Below, one piece after another: positions 23,373 to 33,900 of a stretch of 64,000 bases of DNA. Below the pieces are notes generated by a model. That model made no database searches. It was given only the letters and a program-made list of their open reading frames with translations, and was not told the origin of the DNA. Location of the stretch: the NCBI GenBank assembly GCA_022494885.1, contig JAGVSM010003684.1, positions 1 to 64,000 on the forward strand. The letters are read 5' to 3'. Position 1 is the stretch's first letter. Each line of letters begins with the position of its first letter. Origin of the DNA: Micrasema longulum (taxonomy: Eukaryota > Arthropoda > Insecta > Trichoptera > Brachycentridae). Both the position numbers and the translations under genes were made by a program.

Positions 23373-23678
23373 TAAGTATTAAAAAATATAAAAGTTTAAA
23401 CTCGCATTAATATTGAAAAGGGTACAGGAGAGGACTTGGTAAGAGGTTTGATTATTAAAAAAATATTCGAATTATATAAACCAGGTGTCACAAACAGTTG
23501 GCCCGCAGTACTGGGAATCATAATTATGTTTAAAGATATTTTTACTATTAAACTGAGATTTATGTAGAGATAGAGAGGAACGGAGAGAAAGAAACGGGCA
23601 CAGACAATTCATTACCTATGCCTGTTTTGATCAATTTTTTTTTTGTAAATAAATCCATGAGGGTAAATTTCCTGTTAT

Positions 23679-23880
23679 ACTACTACTACTACTGCTACTA
23701 CTACCATCACGCCATTTAGGCAGAGAGAATGGACCGCCACACACGTCTATCCTGACATGCATTCCTAGCTTCTTCCACATTCACACATCTTGTCGTACAT
23801 GCCCTTCGGTTCTATCTGCTTTTGACATGACCAGACTTAAGATTTTGGTTTATCTGATCCATAATACGGTTAATTGTAAA
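23679..23880 (-). pseudogene. RTE-like LINE 3' end with (GTA)n tail
   Basis: The minus strand ends TGTGTGGCGGTCCATTCTC, TCTGCCTAAATGGCGTGATGG then (TAG)n, the same 3' terminus as the LINE at 49509-50485. The protein sense (RRVWRSILSA, then WRDG) is interrupted because about 15 bp present in the other copy (CCCCTGCGGGGGGA) is deleted. It continues upstream to GGATCAGATAAACC near 23862. Confidence 0.7.
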
Positions 23881-24047
23881 GATTTTTGTAAAATTTGTTA
23901 TGCATTTACGTATGTGGGAAAGTTGTGTATAACACATTTGTCTCTGTGGTACCTTAAGAAAAATGCGGGTAACTAATTAAGGGAATCTATTTTATCAAAA
24001 ATGATGTCTGTGAGTAACACTACATCAGCCGTGGTTCGTCTAAAGCT

Positions 24048-24270
24048 AGGGTTTCCTAGGACAGCGGTGCCCGTATCTTAACGGCCGTAGTGAGCGGTGA
24101 TGCGGTGGACAGCCGTCGTAGTGGTGACTAGAGAGTGGTTTTATTTTTTAACGGTGTTATCAACACCATTTTTATAGGAAACCACTCTAGTCACCGTTAC
24201 GACGGCTGTCAACCGCATTAATGTTCACTACGGCCGTTAAAATACGGGCACCGCTGTCCTAGGAAACCCG
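24048..24270. mobile_element. Near-perfect palindromic foldback element
   Basis: Two arms of about 105 bp run to the exact centre (GGTGTT-ATC-AACACC at 24153-24167). Outer ends GGGTTTCCTAGGACAGCGG and CCGCTGTCCTAGGAAACCC are perfect complements. Flanks are AGCT on both sides (24044-24047 and 24271-24274), a likely 4-bp target-site duplication. The arms are far more GC-rich than the surroundings and only slightly diverged, so the insertion is probably young. It has no coding capacity. Confidence 0.9.
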
Positions 24271-24429
24271 AGCTTAAGCGAGAGTTTAAATGTTATAAAA
24301 AGTGCACGCTTGGCGGTAATCTGTGAAATTGAGATGTAGTCTACGTTTTAAGTTTTTATAAATATTTTTTGAATTCTTTCAATTTTGCAATAATGAATTT
24401 TATAAAAAAGAGACTAGACAGGTGAAGAA

Positions 24430-25450
24430 AATTCAAGTAAACCACGAACATAAGAAAAATATGTTTTTTAAGAGTATTGTTATTTTGATATGGTTTGCCT
24501 GTGCGTACTTTGAGAATTCTAGTGTTCTAAAAGATTTTTCGATGTGACTGTTGAAAAGTAATTGTTTGCCCAGGAGGATACCGTTTCAACAGATTTAACA
24601 TTGGTATTATTTCATTTGTAAATGAAATCAATACCACTGGTCTTTCTGTTAAATATTATTTTTGGGCATTTTTCATGGTTAAACGATAGTTTATTATTTT
24701 TACAATACACTGAAAATCTAGTGAGGTCCTCCTGCATTTTATGACAGTCATTGGTATTTTCAATATTTAAGTATACCTTTATATCGTCTGCATATATAAT
24801 GTATTTAGAGTTTTTAAAACAATCACCAATATTATGAGCATAGACATTTAAAAAAAGGGGTTCCAGATGGCTACCTTGGGAGACGCCAGATGGAAGCAAG
24901 GAAAAGTCAGAAGAGTGCCCTTTAACGACGACTGCCTGACTATTTTTACTGATGTAAGAACCAAGCCAACATAAAAGGTAGCTATTATTTCCGATTGCGA
25001 TCAACTTTTTAAAGAGGATTAAATGATCAACACGATCCAAATGCCTTAGAATAATCAGTGTAAATACCGTCAGATTGTAATTCCTGGGACAAATACTCAG
25101 CAATATCTGCTGTAAAAAGCGTTAAATCAGATAGAACTGATCGTTCCCGAATAAAACTGCGCTGCTTTGGAATATGTGAAGCAACTTCAGATAGGAAGTG
25201 ATTATAAACTAACATTTCATATATTTTACCAAACACTGGTAAGATTGAGACCGGTCGATGATTCTCAACTTTATTTTTGTGGCCACTTTTATGAATGGGA
25301 ATGATGAATGCTCTTTTTTGGTGATCAGGAAAGACCCCATCTTTTAATTAGCGATTTCATATAATTGTTAATTGAGGTTTCGCGAGTTGATTTGCACATC
25401 TGATTGCGAATAATAGAGGGACATCATCACTTCCAACACCAATGTAGTAA
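24430..25450 (-). pseudogene. Jockey-like LINE reverse transcriptase domain
   Basis: Reading leftward from 25450: SDDVPLLFAIRCANQLA, then ...RAFIIPIHKSGHKN, ENHRPVSILPVFGKIYEMLV, IPKQRSFIRERSVLSDL, GIYTDYSKAFGSC; frame change near 25035; DRVDHLILFKKL, LLPSGVSQGSHLEPLFLNV, IIYADDIKVYLN and NNKLSFNHEKC. This is the full order of fingers and palm motifs, including the catalytic YADD at 24783-24794. It has one frameshift in the ordinary position between the TD-SKAFD and DHLIL motifs, another near 25370, and no N-terminal endonuclease. It is a dead copy, otherwise rather well preserved. Confidence 0.85.
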
Positions 25451-25469
25451 GAATTATCATATGCCTAAT

Positions 25470-25592
25470 AATTGTTTTGTAAATTTTTATGTATTCTCCC
25501 GACTTCGCACGGAATTTTGTAACAAGTCGGGAGAATTTTGCTATAGTAAAACTGTGGTTTAAATAAATAATAAATAAAAAAATAAAAAATTC
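25470..25592 (+). pseudogene. LINE 3' UTR with strong hairpin
   Basis: TTCTCCCGACTT (25496-) and AAGTCGGGAGAA (to 25538) form a 12-bp perfect stem around CGCACGGAATTTTGTAAC, followed by AATAAATAATAAATAAAA. The loop word ACACGGAATTT/GCACGGAATTT is shared with the hairpin at 18496-18523, so the two tails are related. Confidence 0.65.
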
Positions 25593-25599
25593 TTAAGAT

Positions 25600-27119
25600 C
25601 TTAAAACTAACAATCTAGACAGCTGGTTCCTCTCAAAGTATCGATAAGTTAAAAGATCAGTATCTTTTTGAATTTACTATTATGATCCTATCAAAATTTT
25701 TCTTACAAAATTGTAATTAAAGAAACCTTTAGTTCTTGTTTTGTCAAACACGAATTTCTCTTTCGCTCTGCTTCTTAAAATCACAAATTTTACTAACAAA
25801 AGCACCTACTTAACTTTGAGAATAAAATAACAATAAATACTCTGTTCCCAAATAACACAGTCTCTGTAAAAGGACGTGTGGAATTGAGACATAAATATTT
25901 CTAGTTAACACTAAACGGTATAAATTAGGTGATTTATACCTTCTTGTAAAAAAACGTGGTATTTTTAAAGTTTTATTGCCACTATTTTTCGAATACAACA
26001 TAAGAAGATATAGACAAATTATCATATATTCAATAGAACATTTACCAACATGTGTAAATGTAACCGAAATAATTCAATTGTTGACCTCTCAAGAGTAATA
26101 TATTATTGAGCTGTCGATGTTTTTAATATTTAAATTGGTACCTTGGAAATATATGAAGGTGCAAAAGTAAATAACTCATGTTATGACACGATGAAAAACA
26201 AGCTTCACCAAAACCACAAAAAGAATCGCTATGATTCATATAGCTAAATTGTTGTACTTTCACACTGCCTAAAGATATTGCAGACAGCGGAGACATAATC
26301 TAAGCCTGGCCGAGTTCTGTATATGTATAATATCTATACAGGCAATTTAACCAACCAACTAACCAACCTAAAATATTAGATTCTAATATAATATAAAAAG
26401 TTTAGTTTGCAAATAGGCATTTACTTGTGTAACCAATATATTTTTATCAATCTTTGTTTTTCCTTTTGCCATTATGAATGAAAATTTCACTACCATAAAT
26501 TTTGTACGTGTCTTTCCATCTTTCTAATAGCCAGAATTCAGTGTTAAATTTCATTCATTGACTGGCTGTCAGAACAGGTTTGCTTTAAAATATTACATCA
26601 TTTTAAATATATGCATCCGGTCGTTTCGTAAATATAAAAAAAAGGTTTTACTCGAAAAACTAGTCGTGTATTTAAAATTCCTGAATATTTTGATAATTAT
26701 TTTAGTATTAATTCGATTTCTGTCTATTAATTATGGAAATGGTCGATACTAAAGGAATGAAGATTTTTAAATTAAGATAGGTGCCACACATGATTTTATT
26801 TCGGTTGATTTATTTACAATGGCTTTCTTATCTTCATTTTTGACTATTTGTTGAGCATCACATAATTTTAATTATTACGAAACAAGAAATAATGACACGA
26901 TGTTTTGATTTTTAAACAACAGATTTTTTTGCATCAGGAAATAATAAATACTAAAAAACACGAACTTTTCAAATTTAACATCGTTGTTTTCAGCTGATTT
27001 ACTGTATTTTTTGTTTATTAACTTTTAACGATTTAAAAGTAACAATATTTTATTCGGCTAGTGTAATATACCAACAGATAAATTAAGTAATTAAAAAATA
27101 AAAATTGGATACGTTATTT
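25600..27119. other. No gene; AT-rich
   Basis: No coding frame recognised. A short AACC-rich run (26345-26368) is the only notable low-complexity piece. Confidence 0.4.
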
Positions 27120-27547
27120 TTTGCACAGGGATAACCTGAGAGCAGGCAAGTGTCACAATTTAATTTTTATCCGAAAAAACATCACTCCTTCTGGAAAATT
27201 CTTGGGGGAAAAATGAATTAATATTATTAATAACGATGCCACGTCGCCATAGACTAACGAGTCGTCGTTTTTTGTGCATAGCGATAGTTGGAAGACCAAC
27301 AATCGATACAGGCTATTTTTCAATCCGAAAAAACATCGCTTCCCTCTGGGAAATTGTAAGTGGAAAAATGAATTTATACTAAAACAAAATACCGATAGTT
27401 GGAGGACCAGCAATCGATGCAGGTTATTTTTCATTCTGATTAATGGATCATTTTATCGGGAAAATCATTACTGTCAAACGACAAAACCAATTAATTAACT
27501 AATTTCTCCCTGGTACCACGCGAGTGAAGACGCGGGTAACAGCTAGT
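27120..27547 (+). mobile_element. Helitron-like element with 3' end
   Basis: Ends with a short hairpin, CGCG/CGCG within CCACGCGAGTGAAGACGCGG (27516-27535), then GTAACAGCTAG|T at 27547, the terminal pattern of lepidopteran Helitrons. Upstream are three imperfect direct repeats of about 110-130 bp sharing ATCCGAAAAAACATC, GGAAAATTG and CGATAGTTGGA-GACCA-CAA (27165, 27280, 27405). The 5' TC end is not identified. No Rep/helicase is encoded. Confidence 0.7.
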
Positions 27548-27824
27548 GTACAAAAAAAAAATACAATCTACATTATAAATACATTTTTTTTTATTCCCTT
27601 TTTTGCTTTCTGGAATAAAGTTACTATTATTAAAATAAACGTATACTTTTTGCGGTCGACACTAATGAATTAATAAATAAATATATTGTGAGATTTTTCT
27701 ATCTCTAGGCGGATGAAGGATATAGTTCTCTACGTGAAAAAGAACCAGAACCCTGGACGAGTATTTTTGAATCGATGGTTGCTCTCGGGTTAATATTCTG
27801 AATAAAGAAATCAAGTGGAGACAA

Positions 27825-28005
27825 GTCCGCCTCGTTGTGTAGTGGTAGACACGTTTGCCTTCTTTTCATGGGGTTCTGGGTTCGATTCCTTGCAGGGTGG
27901 ACGTGAAATATTGATTTCAAAGGTTGTCTAAACTGCAATATTTATTTTTTCCTGGACAGGCACCAGAAGCGAGGGGCTGATCTGAGGGGAAATGATGATG
28001 ATATT
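27825..28005 (+). mobile_element. SINE-D (second tRNA-SINE family)
   Basis: The head starts GTCCGCCTCGTTGTGTAGTGG with a near-consensus A box (TTGTGTAGTGG) and has B box GGTTCGATTCC at about 27880-27890. The body runs TTCCTGGACAGGCACCAGAAG, CGAGGGGCTGATCTGAGGGG and it ends (ATG)n. The body is unrelated to SINE-A although the heads are alike. The element has one copy here. Confidence 0.7.
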
Positions 28006-28654
28006 GTGAGGTGTGATTTTACTTAAGTATATGTATGTACAGTACAACACATACCATAAGCAGTCTTATGTGAGTTGAAATATAGACGTTTTGGTTAGTG
28101 AGATATTATCGGCGCCCTCCGATTTGCATTGTCGCCACCTGATTTGGAGTGCTTTATTATAGGCGCCAGAACAATTTATCGCTGTTGTTTTGGATACCTC
28201 TTTGTTATTCTCTACTGTTGTTGTATACTGCTGAAACTAAAAGGATAATAAATTTAATTCATGCGTTATTTTATCCTTGGCAGCCCCGGACACATTCACA
28301 AACCGGCGATAAAAATAAGAGGAAATTATATGCCAACTACTAATATTTAACACTTTAAACTGCCTTCCTGTTTTGTGTGTTTTAAAAATACAATGGTTTG
28401 TGTATTGTTTGAAAATAAATGAAGCGTTAGTTAAAAAATAAAGTAAAAAATCACATAATCAAAATTTAATTTATAAAAATTCTTCTTTTTCACATCCGCC
28501 CTTAAGAGGAGCATGTGGACATTCCCTTACGCCTCTAGGAGACCCAATTGCCAGCTAGCATTTTCGCCTCCTCCCGCGTCAATCCTGCGGTCCCTTAGCT
28601 CCGCCAAAAAAAAACGAAAGATCGTCATCAGACGATGGAGGTTTTTTTTATTAA

Positions 28655-28760
28655 ATAATCATCATCAATCCATGTCCGCTCCCTAGTTGGAGTATATAGA
28701 AGAACCTCCAGGCCTCTGTTGGCTGCGGCACCTATGTATCCTCTTTTTTTTCAATCGCGA
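28655..28760 (-). pseudogene. LINE C-terminal scrap with (GAT)n tail
   Basis: The plus strand TCCATGTCCGCTCCCTAG and CTCCAGGCCTCTGTTGGCTG is the counterpart of 4808-4960. On the minus strand a broken A-NR-LE... / ERTWI-like reading ends in GATGATGATTATT, a microsatellite tail instead of poly(A). Confidence 0.45.
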
Positions 28761-28833
28761 CCAGTGATTATGTCATGAACTGCCTAACGGTCAGCAGGTA
28801 ACAACGTCCAAGAGGTTTTAAACCTTGTGTGTC

Positions 28834-29320
28834 CTCCTCAAGATGTCCCTCACCTGTTGATGCATTGCCCCTTTTTCAGCTTTCAAAGACAACAGCTGGA
28901 GGCGCAATACAGAGGCCTGGGTGAAGATCTATGCGACATCCCATCGGTGATAGGTAATAAAGAACTCACACGAGAGATAGTATCATACATGATAAATATA
29001 GCGCAGGAAATTGGTAAAATAAACCAAAGTAGGAAACAAAATGCCGAACACTCCTCTAGTGGAACGGAAGGCCTGTTGACTACTGCCAACAGGCCGGCTT
29101 CTCCTGAAGAGTTTTAAGTGGTTTCCTCTCCACGTGAGCAAATGCTGAGAAGTTCCTGATTAGCCCACATTAATATATTCCTCCTGATCCCAATAGTTTA
29201 GATACATTTTTAGATATTTAATTGCAGAAAAATCCACTTTTTGAAATATAAACCTTGTATATTATAAGCAAGGTAAATAATAAAGCAACTCCCATATAAA
29301 AAATATAAAAAATAAAAAAA
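28834..29320 (+). pseudogene. 5'-truncated LINE insertion, 13-bp TSD
   Basis: Bounded by perfect 13-bp direct repeats AACCTTGTGTGTC at 28821-28833 and 29321-29333. One uninterrupted frame reads PQDVPHLLMHCPFFSFQRQQ, then IPSVIGNKELTREIVSYMIN, ending PASPEEF-stop at 29117. PHLLMHCP---F-R---E is the C-terminal zinc-knuckle region of Jockey/I-group LINEs. The 3' UTR has hairpin ACCTTG/CAAGGT (about 29254-29276), an AATAAAG signal and an A-rich tail. The clean TSD and open frame suggest a recent insertion; the reverse transcriptase domain itself was never copied in. Confidence 0.9.
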
Positions 29321-29333
29321 AACCTTGTGTGTC

Positions 29334-29965
29334 GTCTTAATGGTACTGGAACTTGGCAGTATTGTTAATCGAAAGTTAGAAAAACACTTTTTATTAAACT
29401 TTCCCTTATTTCTCTCGCAAATTTAAAAGTACAACAGTAACGAACGGGTAAATGTCGACAGCGAAGATAAGGCGTAAAAAAGTAGAGGAAGCGAGGTCCT
29501 GATGCACTGACAGAGTAACACGGCGTTCTATCTTCTCCGCCTACCCCCGCGGGGGAACGGCGTTAGTAACACTCTTCACTGGCCTAACTAACTGTTTCAC
29601 TGCTCTCATTCTGACCATGATTTCAATACGTTCCCCTTTCATATAGGAGAACAATTAGTTTTATTATCAAGCAAATGGCCGGCGGCGGCGCTAAGACGCG
29701 CCAGTTAAAATTAATGTCGCCTAAACAAACGACATAATTTTAAAACATGAAATAAGTAGGTGTTTCCTTAAAAGAAATATTACCGGCCAGCAAATCTAAA
29801 TATTTAAGTTCTTCCTTGTTCCTTACACAACAGTCTAAAATAGAAATTAGATAAAAGTACATCTTTACAATTTCCAAATTAAAATAAGTTTAAGGAATAT
29901 GTTGGTATCAATAATAGATTACAAAAAATATCCACGTGCGTACGCGATAAGACTTTATCAGAATA
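29334..29965. other. No gene; flanks of two LINE tails
   Basis: Includes a modestly GC-rich patch at 29500-29710 (CTACCCCCGCGGGGGAACGG with CCCCCGCGGGGG, a perfect palindrome, and GGCCGGCGGCGGCGC) that I cannot assign. No coding frame is evident. Confidence 0.35.
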
Positions 29966-29967
29966 TT

Positions 29968-30620
29968 ATATTTATTTATTTAACTTTTTGTTCATAATGT
30001 TATTTGTACATTGGCGGGCTTATTGCCAAATGGTAATTTCTTCCAACCAACCAATAAAATAAAAGTTTTATTTTTATAATTCAAGTAACAGAACATATTC
30101 GATAGAAAAAAAAGATCAAAAAGCTAAAGATATATGAAAATAGAAATAAACGTATTTATTTATAAATTACCTTAAATCAAAACTATTACTCAATGGGAAA
30201 AAGAAAAAAAGAGGAAATAGGAAAAAGGAAAGGAGGAGAGATAAGGGAAAAGAAAGGAGATGTTTCTTCGGACGTGATTTAAACAGAGATAATGTAGTAA
30301 CATCTTTAATGTTATATGGAAGATGATTCCACAGTCGAGCCGCATAGACACTATATGAGTTAGAGAAAAAAGAGGAATTGTGTATGGGTATTAAGAGAGT
30401 GCCTTGAGAATCAGAACGAAGGGGTAAACCATGAACGGACAAGCGTTGAAATTTTTCAAGCCGGTATATAGGAGCAGGACTATGAAGTACATTGAAGTAT
30501 TCTAGTAGGCCAAATACAAAAATTACATATATCTAGAAATCTACACATAAAAGGTCTAAACACCTTGTAAAGTAGGCAAGCTTGATTATTTAGTCCCTCA
30601 ATGATGATCGAAATACGCTG
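29968..30620 (-). pseudogene. Jockey-like LINE C-terminus and 3' UTR
   Basis: The minus-strand frame reads YFNVLHSPAPIYRLEKFQRL, SVHGLPLRSDSQGTLLIP, NSSFFSNSYSVYAARLWNHL, PYNIKDVTTLSLFKSRPKKH and LL, then a poly-Phe/Leu tail to 30167. R---GLPLR-D-HGTL, SF---S--AARLWN-LP and LF----K-HL are the standard C-terminal blocks of Jockey-type ORF2. The 3' UTR hairpin TTGGC/GCCAA (30011-30029) is shared with the copy at 39945-40290. The open frame of 91 codons is intact at its end but 5'-truncated. Confidence 0.8.
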
Positions 30621-31311
30621 CGTTTGGCTTTGGTGGGAAAGGAGAATGTCCATGATATCTTAAAATAACCACATTATTACAGCGTAGAAATAGTTTCATA
30701 GGAGCCTGGTCACACACGGAAGAAACCATCGGGAAATCATTCAACAAGAGATGTCATAAGGAATACTAATCACCGGCAAGCACTGCAGGACTGTGTGTAC
30801 TTTCGTATACTTATCAGCTTTAGTTGTTCAGCAATTGCCAAATAAATCTGGACTTTCCCAGAAATTCGTTTTAAACGACAGCAATGTGTAGGAAGAAACA
30901 ACTTTTACACTGGTTATGAATACACAAAATATTTTCAGACATGGAATATGTGTATATGCTAATTTTTATGTTAATTTTTTCATCTTTTCGTTCAGTCTTT
31001 TGTTGTATCCGGCTTATGTGACGACTTATGATCTACTACCGTTTATACAAAGCACACACTTGATCACGTCGAACATAATTTTTATTTTCATCCTTACCTA
31101 TATACGGATGATTTATTACAATAAACTTGTTGAACCGTTCTATTTGGATATTTTAACAGCTGTTAATAGAAAGTGAACAAGGAAAAATGGTTTCAAAACA
31201 ATGCTAGAAGTACACATGTGTATTTTTTTTTTTAAAAACTGCAGGTATAAACACGCAAATAAAACATTTATTGCTTGATATTACTATGACTAAAAAAATC
31301 AATTTTTTAGG
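30621..31311. other. No certain gene
   Basis: 30621-30800 may still belong to the preceding LINE (minus), but no motif is certain. An 86-codon plus frame at 30916-31176 is strongly hydrophobic and AT-driven with no recognisable family, so I do not call it a gene. Confidence 0.3.
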
Positions 31312-31700
31312 GGCTTATGACGTGTCGTTTGCTGGTTTAAGTGGTTACTTTACACACTGTGTAAAATTCACTATTCTGCCCATATTTGAACATCTCTATT
31401 CGTTCATTCCTTTCATCTGTTGATGTTTGTGAAGTTAAAGAGCTGAATATTGTTGATAAATCCACATGGGACTCGATTATGATGGGAAGATAAAGACGTC
31501 GTTAACGATTGAAGATATAGATGTTCAAATATGGGCAGAATGGTGAATGTTACAATGACAGGTCATAAGCTCTGTTGATGCCTAGACTTCCATATTACCT
31601 TCTCTAAAATCTCTGTCGTAATATCGTAATATTAACAGCTCCCCTCGGAGTTGAATCCAGTATTTGTCTACAAAAATTTGGACTTACTCAAAATATTGTT
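31312..31700. repeat. Shuffled repeat family: alpha-, alpha+, beta+, gamma+
   Basis: Alpha reversed (GGGCTTATGACG, GGTTTAAGTGGTTACTTTAC) is followed within 90 bp by alpha forward (TAGATGTTCAAATATGGGCAG, AATGGTGAATGTTAC, ATGACAGGTCATAAGC), then beta and the start of gamma (AACAGCTCCCCTCGGAGTTG). The arrangement makes a partial palindrome. The central TTACACAGTGTGTAA is deleted in the forward alpha. Confidence 0.8.
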
Positions 31701-32599
31701 GGTGTATTTAATTTTTTTTATCATACAGTGCATTAAAATTATCTTAATAATGTGTCATTATTTGTTATTTTCTCGGGTAAGTACGCACAACTTCATGTTT
31801 TGTATAAAAACGTTATCCACACGTAAGCAAAAGTTATTATTTATTTTAATTCACTGTACCTACATACGATTGCCACTATGTACTATCCGAAAATATGTTT
31901 TTTTATTTATTTAAACGCTCATATGGCTTTTTACATTTTTAAATACGTTATAAATGATAAAAAATACCAAAAAAAAATACAGTAAAATATTTTTTTTCTT
32001 CCTAGCGTTTTGTAGAGGGTCAATATAAATGAAAAATATAAAACATTTAACTATTTTGTACACGCGTACATATCAGATAATGTTCTTGTACTAATATTTG
32101 TTTTAAACGCATCTAGCAGTTCATTATAACGCCACAAAATAATTGTAAAATTAATGTTTAATATTGCGATTTACGATATTGGCCCTTTTAGATCTAAGCC
32201 AAGATATATGAATAATATTTTTTCAATTTTTTTATGACTGGCAAAAAATACAAAAATGAAGTAAAGAACATATGAGTATATTTAAGTGATAAACACTTTT
32301 TATTTAAATCAGTGAAATAATAAAAAATAATAAAATAAAATCAATGTATTAGTAATAAACGTAAAATAAAATAAAAAATACATGCAGTTAGTAATAGAAT
32401 ATATTTTAACTGTCACTGTCACAAATAAAAATTTACATGACATATGTTTAACAAAAAATACAAAAAAAAGCAAAGAAAAAGATAAAGATTAAAATATGTA
32501 CAGGTACAATTCTAAATATTTTAACTGTAACTTTAACAAATAAGGGAGAAAATACGGAAATGCGTTTGTATAAATAAAAAAGTCAGACCACGCATCGTC
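31701..32599. other. No gene; very AT-rich
   Basis: Long A/T runs and low complexity. A related pair of A-rich segments at 32300-32400 and 32440-32530 suggests an imperfect tandem duplication (TTTTAACTGTCACTG / TTTTAACTGTAACTT, each followed by ACAAATAA). Confidence 0.35.
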
Positions 32600-32927
32600 T
32601 TAAAGGTAGATAGAGGGAATCTTACTGACGCATGCACAGACGGGATGTTTCCCGCCATTTCCGACAAATGACCGCCAAATTACAAATGCAAATCTGATCG
32701 GCCATTAGCGAGATGTGGGAGGACCTAGTAATTACGAGGCCGTCTTCGCGAGTTTCCCATCGTATTTTTATTATTAATACCAACTACGTGGCCCATCGAC
32801 ATAACGATGTACCACACAACCTTCGGCTCTCGTATTGACCCTAAATATTCAGATAAGGGACGCGCTTGAACGCAATACTTCGCACAATTATGATCATGAA
32901 TAATTGAGGATCATCCATGAAGAGGAG
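32600..32927. promoter_or_regulatory. Low-repeat island with regulatory-type motifs
   Basis: About 330 bp without recognised repeats and less AT-rich than its flanks. It contains TTTCCCGCC (E2F-type, 32648-32656) inside CGGGATGTTTCCCG, an adjoining CCGCCATTT (Pho/YY1-type), the exact octamer ATGCAAAT (32686-32693, POU-type) and TAATTA (homeodomain-type, near 32731). Motifs were read by eye. Function as an enhancer or promoter is inference, and any of these short words can occur by chance. Confidence 0.3.
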
Positions 32928-33058
32928 GGCAGATCCAATTTTTCGATCTTACACTTCTTTCACTTTCTATTTGTGAAAAAAATAGGCTATCGTTCCATGC
33001 ACAAGAGAGTCGATTCTGTTGAAAAATAGGCGAGTAATATCGAAATTTGGATCTGCCT
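32928..33058. mobile_element. Short foldback element
   Basis: GGCAGATCCAATTTTTCGAT at the left end is the inverse of ATCGAAATTTGGATCTGCC at the right end, with one or two mismatches. The interior is non-coding. Confidence 0.7.
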
Positions 33059-33302
33059 ACATGTTTGGTGAGATACGGAAGCAGGTCCGCCTTTTTGCAA
33101 CAAACCGTTAATGTAGAGTAAACATATTACGATGATTGAATCAAAAATATATTTAATTGTGTATTTGATTCGTTAAATTCTTAAACCGTTAGTTAAATTT
33201 TTACATTTTGGTAAAAAAACAGGAGCAGATTCAAAATTTAAACCTATTTTAGGGTTTTCAATACGCTTAAATAACTCCGAAAACTATACGGGTATTTATA
33301 AA

Positions 33303-33498
33303 TCGGGTTGTGGTTCTATGACTAGTGTCTCGGACTCACGGACCAAAGGTCTATGGTTCGAATCCCACTCTACCCCAACTTGATTCCATTTAATAATAGT
33401 GAGTTATTTAAAACTCGTTGCAAATGACCCTCAAAATTAAATATTTGGGTAAATCATAAGAACGCAAATATTTTTTTCTTTTTTTAAAAAAAAAAAAA
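33303..33498 (+). mobile_element. SINE-B copy with poly(A)
   Basis: The head reads TCGGGTTGTGGTTCTATGAC, then GGTCTATGGTTCGAATCCC (B box GGTTCGAATCC). The body is CTCTACCCCAACTTGATTCC, GTGAGTTATTTAAAACTCG and AATATTTGGGTAAATCATA, followed by a T-rich and A-rich end. The B box is consensus. The A box region is diverged from TRGYNNARNGG. Confidence 0.8.
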
Positions 33499-33647
33499 CT
33501 TTAATGGGTGAAAATAGGCGTATTTTGTGTAGTTAATAATTCTCGGTATGACCAGTATTTTTTATAACAGTTTTTCATAATTTTCCAAACTTTTTGAAAA
33601 CTGGATATGCCCCCCTTTTCGTGCAAGGTCCCTTAATTTCACATTGC

Positions 33648-33900
33648 ATTCCTATCTGCACCTGATGGTGCATAGGATGCTAAATTAGTACACTAGATGC
33701 AGCGTATCTCTATAATTTGTTATATGAAGGAAAATTGATCAGTCTTACGCTTCAGGCACAGTGAAATATCACAATGGAAAACCACATTGAAAACAAATAT
33801 TTTACTTCGAAACTACTAGGAATCGAACTTCGATCGAAACTAACGGGACTTCAAGCATATGGTAGGCGAACGTGCAAAACACTACATTACGAGGCAAACA
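33648..33900 (-). mobile_element. SINE-A copy, damaged head
   Basis: The 3' part starts CCTGATGGTGCATAGGATGC and continues GATCAGTCTTACGCTTCAGG. The head on the minus strand reads GTTTGCCTCGTAATGTAGTG, with a short insertion before the B box (GATCGAAGTTCGATTCC). Confidence 0.75.

Noticed and set aside
26345..26368. Telomere-like repeat (AACC-rich)
   Set aside because: The unit is not the insect TTAGG/CCTAA motif and the run is only a few units long.
30916..31176. 86-codon hydrophobic plus-strand frame
   Set aside because: Looks like a membrane protein only because T-rich codons encode hydrophobic residues; nothing else supports it.
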